From Oscillospiraceae bacterium (GTDB lineage: Bacteria; Bacillota; Clostridia; Oscillospirales; Ruminococcaceae), in the NCBI GenBank assembly GCA_017829005.1, contig JAGAJF010000103.1, positions 1-64,000 of the forward strand: a stretch of 64,000 nt of DNA. The letters are read 5' to 3'. Position 1 is the first letter of the stretch; every line of letters starts with the position of its first letter. The notes below the pieces were generated by a model. That model did no database searches, was not told where the DNA came from, and was given only the letters and a program-made list of their open reading frames with translations. The position numbers and the translations under genes were made by a program. Shown here piece by piece: positions 50,085 to 57,800 of the stretch.

Positions 50085-50238
50085 TAAGGAATACGAGGTA
50101 AAAAACCCCCCCCAAGGAGTGGCGGCTTCTTGGGGGCAACCATTATTTTAAATGGCGGTCAACCTTATTTTGCTGTAGCTCGAATTAGATAATATGTCGA
50201 ATGTATCCTCCTTAATAAAATTCGGGAGGATATTTTTT
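50085..50238 (+). ncRNA. Free-standing structured RNA of about 154 nt, family not recognised
   Basis: It starts just after a perfect promoter and ends at a clear terminator (TATCCTCC at 50204-50211 pairs with GGAGGATA at 50225-50232, then T6). It has no coding frame of note. TAAGG near 50085-50090 can pair with CCTTA at 50163-50167, closing a loop that holds two hairpins: CCCCCAAG with CTTGGGGG around 50107-50136, and CCATT with AATGG around 50140-50155. The pieces GGCAACC and GGCGGTCAACC follow each hairpin. It is not a match to 6S, SRP, tmRNA, RNase P or any riboswitch I know. It may act as a small RNA or a sensor ending in a terminator. Confidence 0.65.
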
Positions 50239-50380
50239 ATACAGATTGAATAATTTGTTACCCTATAATATGAGCAAAAAAATATACAAAATGTAAATTT
50301 GACCAATAACTTAATCGTTTAACTGTACGAAATGAACAAAAATGTTCAGGCAAATTATATACAAAAATCTGCATACTGTC

Positions 50381-50409
50381 TTGACAACAGTTAGTGAAAT
50401 TGTTATAAT
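50381..50409 (+). promoter_or_regulatory. Promoter of the glycan-uptake operon
   Basis: TTGACA (50381-50386) and TATAAT (50404-50409), spacer 17, both full consensus. The stretch 50239-50380 before it is AT-rich and shows nothing else. Confidence 0.85.
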
Positions 50410-50474
50410 TATTATATGGGTCCATAGTTTTTCATTGTTCTCACTGAATATTTTTGTAAAATTACCATAAAGCT

Positions 50475-50540
50475 GTCACTTTGGGTAAGATAGCAAGTCC
50501 CTCAGAAGTCGTTTAAATAACGGCCTGTGCTCTCGGTGAT
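50475..50540 (+). promoter_or_regulatory. Structured 5' leader of the glycan-uptake operon
   Basis: GTCAC (50475-50479) pairs with GTGAT (50536-50540). Inside, AGCA/TGCT and CAG/CTG pairs and a GTCGTT/AACGGC hairpin around 50509-50525 can stack, leaving purine-rich internal loops. The leader is about 180 nt long. This looks like a regulatory fold, but I recognise no known class and see no terminator-antiterminator pair. Confidence 0.45.
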
Positions 50541-50593
50541 GATATGATAAAAATATCAAGAGTCCCTATTCTATACGAAAGGTGGTCAATCTT

Positions 50594-53527
50594 TTGTCAA
50601 GGAAATCAAGTCTAAAAAGGCTGCTGTCCGGTCTCACGGCTCTGATCATGTGCGCAACGGCGTTCCCTGCAACCGTTTTTGCCGAGAATGATGTGCTTAC
50701 CAAAGCATCCGAAGCCTATGAAAATCCTGTGATCTCTTACGAGAAGCAGACGACCTACAGCGAGTATTTCAACGAGCATTCCGACAAGGCAAGACCCAGA
50801 GACGAGATACCTCTCGAATATGTATCCTGTTCAGACGGCGCTCAGGTCGAGGTCGGCAGCTACGAGGGCAAAGACGACGTAATTATCTGGTCAAATGAGG
50901 ACGGCTCCCTTGATTTCAGCGTTAATGTTGAAAAAGCGGGAGCATATAATGTGGAGGTCTGCTATTACCCCATAACAGGCGGAAACACTACCTCCGAGAT
51001 GTCCGTTCTTATTGACGGCGAAAGTCCTTTTGACACTGCTACACGTGTCAGCTTCCCCAGAACCTGGAAGTCTGCATATCCTATCACACCAAATGAGCGC
51101 GATAACGAAACACGCCCCCCTCAGATCGAGACTCCTATGTGGATAACCACTCCGTTCAACGACGCTGACGGTCTGTTCAATGAGCCTCTTTATTTCTATT
51201 TCGATGAGGGCGAGCATAAGTTCACGCTGAAATCTGAAAAGGCTTCCGTGGCTATTGCTTACATCAAGCTCTATCAGTATGAGCCTGCTCCCGCATACAC
51301 TGCTCCCTCCGATGACGAGCTGAGAGCTAATGCAGGTGCGGAGCCTATCCGTCTCCAGGGCGAGAATTATGTTTATACCAATTCTCAGACCATTTTCCCG
51401 ACCTATGACAGAGGTACATATCTCACCGAGGATCACACCGGCAATCAGTCCCACCCCGTCAAGGAGCGCTATAACACCGTTGGCGACGGCACCTGGGATA
51501 CTGCAGGTCAGAAGGTGACCTGGGAGATGGACGTGCCTGCTGACGGATATTACAAGATCGGCATCAAGGGCAGACAGGACGTTATGAGAGGTCTGTACTC
51601 CAACCGCCGCATTTACATTGACGGTGAAGTGCCCTCCGAGCCCTTCGAGCAGGTAAAATTCCCCTATGATACCAACTGGATAATGGTTTCGCCTACCGAC
51701 AGCACAGGCGAGGACGCTTATGTTTACCTCACAGCCGGCAAGCATACCATTACTCTCGAAGCGATACCCGGCGAGATAGGCGATTCTATGCGCCGTCTCG
51801 ATGATATTGTTTACGAGGCAAACCAGTACTATATGAAGATACTTATGATCACCGGTCCCAACCCCGATAAGTATACGGATTATTATGTACATAAGGAAAT
51901 TCCCGAGCTTCTTGGAGTATGCGCCGAGCTTTCCGAAAAGCTCAAAGAAGAGCAGATAACCATTGAGACCCTTTCTCAGCAGACAGGCTCCGAGGCTACC
52001 GCTCTTGCAAGACTTGCAGACGTTTTCGACCGCTGCATCGAAAAGCCCAACAAAATACCCACATATATTTCAAACTCCTCCATCAAGGATAACATCACAT
52101 CTGTTTCCTCCTGGATGAGAGAGTACAGAGACCAGCCCCTTGAGATAGACTTCATTGAGCTTATCCCCAAGTATGACGCAAAGGGTAAGGAGAGCAAATT
52201 CACAAGAGTGAAGGAGAATTTTTTCAAGTCTCTCGGCTTCGGAATAAAGGGCTTTGTCGGTTCCTTCTTCGAGGATTATACAGTTCTTTCCGACTCCACA
52301 TCAGAGTCCATCGTTGTATGGTGCGGTCTCGGACGTGACCAGACTACTGTTGTAAAGCAGCTCACCGAGTCCGAATTTACTCCCGAAACAGGCGTGGACG
52401 TTTCCATCAACCTGGTTCAGGGTACAATTATGGAAGCCGTTCTCGCAGGAAAAGGCCCCGATGTTGCGATGTTTGTCGGCGGTGAATTCCCCGTTAACCT
52501 TGCTATCAGAGGACTTCTCGTTTCCCTTGACGATATGGAGGGCTTTGACGAGGTAGCAAGCCGTTTCCAGGATACCGCTCTCGTTCATTATCAGTACGAC
52601 GGCAAGACCTACGGCATTCCCATTCAGCGTACATTCCCCATGATGTTCTACAGAAAGGACACCCTTTCCGAGCTGGGCATCGAAAATCCCCCCGAGACAT
52701 GGCAGGATCTTATAGATATGCTTCCTGCTCTCCAGCGTAAGTATATGCAGCCCGGTCTTATCCTCCCCGGAAACGTAAACGGTACTGCCGTTGCACCTTC
52801 CACTGAGGTAGGACATACCTTCGCAATGCTTATGCTCCAGTCGGGTCTCAACTATTACACTCCCGACCAGACTTCCACAAATTTCGATACCGTTGCAGCT
52901 GTTGACGCATTCGATATGTGGACAAGGTTCTATACTACTTATAATTTCGACCAGCAGTATGATGCATTTACCCGTTTCAGAACAGGCGAGGCTCCTATCG
53001 TTATTCAGAACTACTGTGGCTTCTACAATCAGCTGAATGTAGCCGCACCCGAGATCAAGGGCGCATGGGACTTCTGCCCCGTTCCCGGAACAAGACGTGA
53101 GGACGGAACTGTTTCTCACGCTGCCAACTCCGCAGGCTCAGGCTTTATCGTTCTCAAGGACTGCAAGAATGTTGAAGGTGCCTGGAAGTACATTGACTGG
53201 TTCACCTCCACCGATACAATGGTTGAGTACGGTCAGAACGTTGAAGGCGTAATGGGTCCTCTCGGAAGATTTGAGTCCGCAAACGTTGAGGCTCTCCAGA
53301 AGCTCAACTGGGCAAAGTCCGACCTTGCAAAGATCAACGCTCAGCTCGCAGAGCTGGACGAGATACCCATCATTCCCTCGTCCTACGTTGTTACACGAAG
53401 CATTATGAACGCATTCCGTGCTGTTGTTAACGATAATGACAACGCCCGTGAGACCCTGCGCTGGTACAACAAGGACATCAACGCCGAGATCACTCGTAAG
53501 CGCAAAAATCTCGGTCTTGACGATTAA
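50594..53527 (+). CDS. Extracellular solute-binding protein fused to two beta-sandwich domains
   Basis: A 977-residue secreted protein, started at TTG 50594 because AAAGGTGG lies 7 bases before it, while the in-frame GTG at 50582 lies inside that site. Residues 1-~32 are a signal peptide ending TVFA. Two galactose-binding-like (CBM6/35-type) sandwich domains occupy ~50-215 and ~225-400, then a helical region, then a family-1 type solute-binding domain (~560-960: GKGPDVAMFVGGEFPVN, FYRKDTLSELGIENPPETWQDL). No lipobox Cys is found, so surface attachment is unexplained. It likely captures an oligosaccharide for the permeases that follow. Confidence 0.82.
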   Translation: MSRKSSLKRLLSGLTALIMCATAFPATVFAENDVLTKASEAYENPVISYEKQTTYSEYFNEHSDKARPRDEIPLEYVSCSDGAQVEVGSYEGKDDVIIWSNEDGSLDFSVNVEKAGAYNVEVCYYPITGGNTTSEMSVLIDGESPFDTATRVSFPRTWKSAYPITPNERDNETRPPQIETPMWITTPFNDADGLFNEPLYFYFDEGEHKFTLKSEKASVAIAYIKLYQYEPAPAYTAPSDDELRANAGAEPIRLQGENYVYTNSQTIFPTYDRGTYLTEDHTGNQSHPVKERYNTVGDGTWDTAGQKVTWEMDVPADGYYKIGIKGRQDVMRGLYSNRRIYIDGEVPSEPFEQVKFPYDTNWIMVSPTDSTGEDAYVYLTAGKHTITLEAIPGEIGDSMRRLDDIVYEANQYYMKILMITGPNPDKYTDYYVHKEIPELLGVCAELSEKLKEEQITIETLSQQTGSEATALARLADVFDRCIEKPNKIPTYISNSSIKDNITSVSSWMREYRDQPLEIDFIELIPKYDAKGKESKFTRVKENFFKSLGFGIKGFVGSFFEDYTVLSDSTSESIVVWCGLGRDQTTVVKQLTESEFTPETGVDVSINLVQGTIMEAVLAGKGPDVAMFVGGEFPVNLAIRGLLVSLDDMEGFDEVASRFQDTALVHYQYDGKTYGIPIQRTFPMMFYRKDTLSELGIENPPETWQDLIDMLPALQRKYMQPGLILPGNVNGTAVAPSTEVGHTFAMLMLQSGLNYYTPDQTSTNFDTVAAVDAFDMWTRFYTTYNFDQQYDAFTRFRTGEAPIVIQNYCGFYNQLNVAAPEIKGAWDFCPVPGTRREDGTVSHAANSAGSGFIVLKDCKNVEGAWKYIDWFTSTDTMVEYGQNVEGVMGPLGRFESANVEALQKLNWAKSDLAKINAQLAELDEIPIIPSSYVVTRSIMNAFRAVVNDNDNARETLRWYNKDINAEITRKRKNLGLDD

Positions 53528-53547
53528 AATGAAGGAGGGCAATTACT

Positions 53548-54510
53548 TTGGCTGAAAATACCGTTAAAAAAGAAATTCTGCTCCCTTCGGAGAGGAAAAT
53601 GTCAAGAAAGGAAAGGCGGGATTACACCCTGCATGAGATGAAGCGCAACTATATGTGCTACATAATGCTTGCACCCTTTATGCTCCTTTTCCTTGTGTTT
53701 ACCGTCGTACCTGTTGTAATGTCGTTGCCTATGGGCTTTACCGACTTCAATATGGCAAGTCTCCCCAGGTGGGTAGGTTTCCAGAATTTCTACACAATGT
53801 TCCTTGAGGACGATGTCTTCATTCAGTCCATCAGAACAACGCTTATCTTCGCAATATTCACAGGTCCCCTCAGCTATGCGATGAGCTTCCTGCTTGCGTG
53901 GCTCATCAACGAGCTTCACCCTACGCTGAAGACTCTTTTCACGCTGGTATTTTACGCGCCTTCAATGGCGGGAAATATCTACTTCGTATGGCAGCTCATT
54001 TTCTCGGGCGACCAGTACGGATATCTTAACGCTTTCCTTATGGAGCTTGGAATTACCTCCAGCGCTATCCAGTGGCTCACAGACGGCAACTACGTTCTTC
54101 CCTGCGTTATCGTAGTTCAGCTGTGGGTATCTATGGGTGCAGGCTTCCTTGCAATGCGTGCCGGCTTCCAGGGCATCGACAAGTCCATGTACGAGGCAGG
54201 CGCCATCGAGGGTATCAAGAACCGCTGGCAGGAGCTTATCTACATCACTATCCCTTCAATGGGTCCCTCCCTTATGTTCGCGGCTGTAATGCAGATCGTA
54301 TCCGCATTCACCGTTGATATCGTGGGACGTATGCTGGCAGGCTTCCCCTCCACAGACTATAAGGTACATACTATTATGACTCACGCCTTTGACTACGGCT
54401 GGGTAAGATACGAAATGGGATATTCCTCTGCCGTATGTTTTGTTTTGTTCGTTGTAATGCTTGTCTGCAATAAGCTCGTTGGCAAGCTGCTCGGCAAATA
54501 TGTAGACTGA
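53548..54510 (+). CDS. ABC sugar permease, MalF type (first pair)
   Basis: A 320-residue permease with six membrane helices and the ABC coupling motif EAGAIEGIKNRWQELIYITIPS, the EAA loop. Starts at TTG 53548 after AAGGAGGGC. It pairs with the next gene; together they need an ATPase that is not encoded in this window, presumably a shared MsmX/UgpC-type protein. Confidence 0.92.
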   Translation: MAENTVKKEILLPSERKMSRKERRDYTLHEMKRNYMCYIMLAPFMLLFLVFTVVPVVMSLPMGFTDFNMASLPRWVGFQNFYTMFLEDDVFIQSIRTTLIFAIFTGPLSYAMSFLLAWLINELHPTLKTLFTLVFYAPSMAGNIYFVWQLIFSGDQYGYLNAFLMELGITSSAIQWLTDGNYVLPCVIVVQLWVSMGAGFLAMRAGFQGIDKSMYEAGAIEGIKNRWQELIYITIPSMGPSLMFAAVMQIVSAFTVDIVGRMLAGFPSTDYKVHTIMTHAFDYGWVRYEMGYSSAVCFVLFVVMLVCNKLVGKLLGKYVD

Positions 54511-54526
54511 GTAAAGGGGTGAGCTA

Positions 54527-55507
54527 ATGTTGAAGAAAAACAAGAAAAATCTCAAGCCCTCAGAGCTTGCCGCTTTGCAGGCGGAGGAAAATGCCGCCGC
54601 CCTTGAAGCGCTGAGAAAGCGCCGTGAAAAAGAGCATAAGAAAATGCTCAAATCCAAGGGTTCAAACAAGCGTGTAGGAAAATCCTGGAAAAACGATATC
54701 GGAATTTTCCTTCTGCTTACATTTATGGGACTGTTTATGATATTCCCCATTTATCTGGCAGTCGTAAACTCCATCAAGCCCGTGCAGGAAGTATTCCTTA
54801 TGCCTCCTAAGCTCTATGCGATGGATCCCACACTCAATAACTTCCAGGATCTGTTCAAGATCGCAAACAATTCATGGGTACCCTTCTCAAGAAACGTGTT
54901 CAACAGTATTATGGTAACAGTAGTTGCTACCGTTTTCCACGTGCTGTTTGCTTCCACAGCGGCGTTTGTGCTTTCCAAGTGCAGATTCCCCGGAAATGCG
55001 CTTCTTAATGAAATTGTTGTCGTAGCCCTGCTGTTCAACTCCACCGTACTGTACATCATGCAGTATATGGTAATGGCAACACTGGGTATGATCAACACCT
55101 ATTCTGCGCTTATCCTGCCCATTATCGCAACGTCAATGGGTCTCTACCTTATGCGTCAGAGTATGACAACCATTCCCGACGCAATGATCGAGGCTGCTAA
55201 GGTTGACGGCGCAGGACTTATGCGTATATGCTGGGGCATAGTAATGCCCAACTGTAAGCCTGCTCTTATGACCATCATCATCTTTGAGTTCCAGACCTCC
55301 TGGAACCAGGCGGGAGGCGGTCTTGTATACGACGAGGCTCTCAAGACTATCCCTGTCGTAGTTCAGCAGATCGCCGCAGCGGGTATCGCTCGTCAGGGCG
55401 CAATAGCGGCTTCCGCAGTCGTACTGATGATCCCTCCCCTGCTGGTATTCGTTTTGGCACAGAGAAACGTTATGGAAACAATGGCTCACGCAGGTATGAA
55501 GGACTAA
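54527..55507 (+). CDS. ABC sugar permease, MalG type (first pair)
   Basis: A 326-residue permease with a long charged N terminus (~60 residues, rich in Lys and Glu), six membrane helices, and the EAA loop IEAAKVDGAGLMRICWGIVMP. Partner of the MalF-type protein just upstream. The extended cytosolic tail is longer than usual. Confidence 0.92.
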   Translation: MLKKNKKNLKPSELAALQAEENAAALEALRKRREKEHKKMLKSKGSNKRVGKSWKNDIGIFLLLTFMGLFMIFPIYLAVVNSIKPVQEVFLMPPKLYAMDPTLNNFQDLFKIANNSWVPFSRNVFNSIMVTVVATVFHVLFASTAAFVLSKCRFPGNALLNEIVVVALLFNSTVLYIMQYMVMATLGMINTYSALILPIIATSMGLYLMRQSMTTIPDAMIEAAKVDGAGLMRICWGIVMPNCKPALMTIIIFEFQTSWNQAGGGLVYDEALKTIPVVVQQIAAAGIARQGAIAASAVVLMIPPLLVFVLAQRNVMETMAHAGMKD

Positions 55508-55544
55508 GTTCATACTGCCACAACTTAAAGAAAAGGGTGATGAT

Positions 55545-57140
55545 ATGAAAAGCTTGAAAAAGCTGATCGCCGCAGCAGGCGCAGGCGTAATTCTCGCGTC
55601 AACACTTGCGGCTAATGTGACCGCTATGGAAAGCTATGACCCTTACGGCTATGACAGATGGGGCGACGCAGTCGCTTCACAGGTCGGATATACCGCCGAG
55701 AATTTTGTGGACGGACAGTCCATAAAGGGTCTTACCGACTATGTGTCCTCAATGGAGGGCTACAATGCGGCCAAAGCGGAATGGAAGGACAAGATGGGGC
55801 TTAAAGAGCCTGCCGATCTTTTCCTTGCAGAGGATACAGGGTATCTCTTCAAGGAAAATTCCGAAAAGGATCCCAAGCCTTATATGTTCATAGCCGACAA
55901 GGGCAACGACAGAATAATCGTGACAGACCTTGAGTTCAATATGATAAAGTATTTCGACAGATTTACCTACAATGGCGAGGAGCTTACCCTGAAAAAGCCC
56001 GAGGGCGTTTTCGTGGATAAGTACACAGGCTATATCTATGTATGCGACACCGAAAACAGCCGTGTATTAAAGACCGACATCGAAGGAAACGTTGACTACA
56101 TCTTTGAAAAGCCCACCTCCGAGGTCTATTCCCAGGACCTTACCTTCAATCCCCGCAAGGTGGCTGTTGATAAGGCAGGAAATGTTTACGTTGTAGTAAA
56201 ATCCGTAACAAAGGGTGCGGTAATGTATGATATAAGCGGCGATTTCCTCGGCTTCTTCGGCGCAAACCGAGTTGAGGCGACCTCCGAGATCATTATGAAC
56301 GCTTTCTGGAACACCATCGCTACCGAGGAGCAGAGAGCACGTTCCACAAAGACCACACCTATCGGCTTCTCAAACTTCGATATCGACGATGACGGCTTTA
56401 TCTATACCGTTACAGAGTCCACCGAGGTAAGAACGGATACCGTCAAGAAGCTGAACCCCAGAGGCTCCAATATCCTTGCCTCTATCACCGCCAATGAAGT
56501 TACCTTCGGTGATATTTCCCCTGCATACTACTCCATCTACACCAAGCAGTCCACCCTCACCGATATCGACATCGGACCCAATGGCGAGCTGAATATCCTG
56601 GACTTTGCTCACGGCAGAATATTCCAGTATGACAAGCTTGCAAACCTGATGTTCGTTTTGGGCGGCACGGGTGAGCAGCTGGGAACCTTCCGAAGCGCAG
56701 TTGCTATCGAGAGCTATGATAATATGCTCTATGTTCTGGATTCCAGAAAGAACAGCATTACCCAGTTCAGACGCACCTCCTTCGGCGAGATCGTTACCGA
56801 GGCTACAAACCTTTATAACTCCGGCTACTACGAGGAATCCGAGGAGCCATGGAGAAACGTTATCAAGTACGACGGAAATTACCGCCGTGCATACATCGGT
56901 ATAGGCAACGCTCTTCTTAATAAGGAAGAGTACAAGGAGGCAATGAAGTACTTCAAGATCTCCATCAGCCGAAACCGTTACAACAAGGCATACGAGGGCT
57001 ACAGAGACCAGATCCTTCAAAAATATTTCACTCCTGCGATCATCATTATCCTTGTAGTGATAATTGCGTGGACGGTACTCAAAAAGCTTAATCAGAAGGG
57101 GATAATCACATTCCCCTGGCAGAGAAGGAGAGGTGCGTAA
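55545..57140 (+). CDS. Secreted NHL-repeat protein with TPR-like segment and C-terminal anchor
   Basis: A 531-residue protein. Residues 1-27 are a signal peptide. Residues ~95-420 contain NHL/beta-propeller repeats (FIADKGNDRIIVTD, IYVCDTENSRVLKTD, NVYVVVKSV and further copies). Residues ~440-490 hold a TPR-like helical pair (NPWRNVIKYDGNYRRAYIGIG type), and one membrane helix (~500-520) ends in a basic tail. It faces outside and could scaffold or sense glycan near the transporter. It sits between the first permease pair and the Yip1-like gene. Confidence 0.78.
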   Translation: MKSLKKLIAAAGAGVILASTLAANVTAMESYDPYGYDRWGDAVASQVGYTAENFVDGQSIKGLTDYVSSMEGYNAAKAEWKDKMGLKEPADLFLAEDTGYLFKENSEKDPKPYMFIADKGNDRIIVTDLEFNMIKYFDRFTYNGEELTLKKPEGVFVDKYTGYIYVCDTENSRVLKTDIEGNVDYIFEKPTSEVYSQDLTFNPRKVAVDKAGNVYVVVKSVTKGAVMYDISGDFLGFFGANRVEATSEIIMNAFWNTIATEEQRARSTKTTPIGFSNFDIDDDGFIYTVTESTEVRTDTVKKLNPRGSNILASITANEVTFGDISPAYYSIYTKQSTLTDIDIGPNGELNILDFAHGRIFQYDKLANLMFVLGGTGEQLGTFRSAVAIESYDNMLYVLDSRKNSITQFRRTSFGEIVTEATNLYNSGYYEESEEPWRNVIKYDGNYRRAYIGIGNALLNKEEYKEAMKYFKISISRNRYNKAYEGYRDQILQKYFTPAIIIILVVIIAWTVLKKLNQKGIITFPWQRRRGA

Positions 57141-57143
57141 AGT

Positions 57144-57773
57144 ATGTTGGATCTTACCCAGGGACAGTTTGTGAGGCACGTAGTTATGCACCCCTTTGAG
57201 GGCTTCGAGGATCTGAGATGGAAAAAAGCAGGCTCTATGAAAATTGCCATCGGCATTGTCTGCCTGCTGTTTATACAGTCGCTGGCATACAGCAGAATGT
57301 ACGGCTTCCAGTATTATTCGGATTATGACAAGATTTTCAACATTGTTCCTTATATTTTCCAGAGCTTCGGAATATTCCTGCTCTATGTAGTCTGCAACTG
57401 GGCGATGTGTACCCTGTTCGACGGCGAAGGCTCTATGAAAAATATTTTCATAGTCACGGCATATTCGCTGATACCGTATATAGCAGGCTATCTGATAGGA
57501 ACGGTCCTTTCCCATTTTCTCATCAGAGACGAGTATATTTTCATACAGTGCTTTGAGTATATCGGAACGGCATGGACGGTTGTGCTGTTTATTTCGGCAA
57601 TGAAAGCCGTTCATCAGTTCTCCTTCGGAAAGACCTTGGCGCTTATCCTGCTCACATTGGTGGCAATGGTGCTGGTTATTTTCCTGCTGGTTCTTCTTCT
57701 TACTCTTTTCCAGCAGGTACTTATCTTCCTCTTTACCATCTATACTGAGCTTTCCTACAGATTGAGAGTATAA
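57144..57773 (+). CDS. Yip1 family membrane protein
   Basis: A 209-residue protein with five membrane helices and the Yip1-domain spacing, starting right after the NHL gene. Yip1-like proteins are often found with this kind of transporter operon in Paenibacillus and Ruminococcus relatives, which is my recollection of neighbourhoods, but they have no known role there. Assembly or membrane spacing of the permeases is a guess. Confidence 0.75.
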   Translation: MLDLTQGQFVRHVVMHPFEGFEDLRWKKAGSMKIAIGIVCLLFIQSLAYSRMYGFQYYSDYDKIFNIVPYIFQSFGIFLLYVVCNWAMCTLFDGEGSMKNIFIVTAYSLIPYIAGYLIGTVLSHFLIRDEYIFIQCFEYIGTAWTVVLFISAMKAVHQFSFGKTLALILLTLVAMVLVIFLLVLLLTLFQQVLIFLFTIYTELSYRLRV

Positions 57774-57800
57774 AATTCATAAGGAAAAGTGGTGAAAACA

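Noticed and set aside
50085..50238. 6S RNA, SRP RNA or a known riboswitch
   Set aside because: The fold is a closing stem with two side hairpins, not the long bulged rod of 6S RNA, and the conserved SRP and riboswitch cores I know are absent.
50475..50540. c-di-GMP riboswitch in the uptake leader
   Set aside because: A few short pieces look similar to class II aptamers, but the overall order of conserved parts does not fit.
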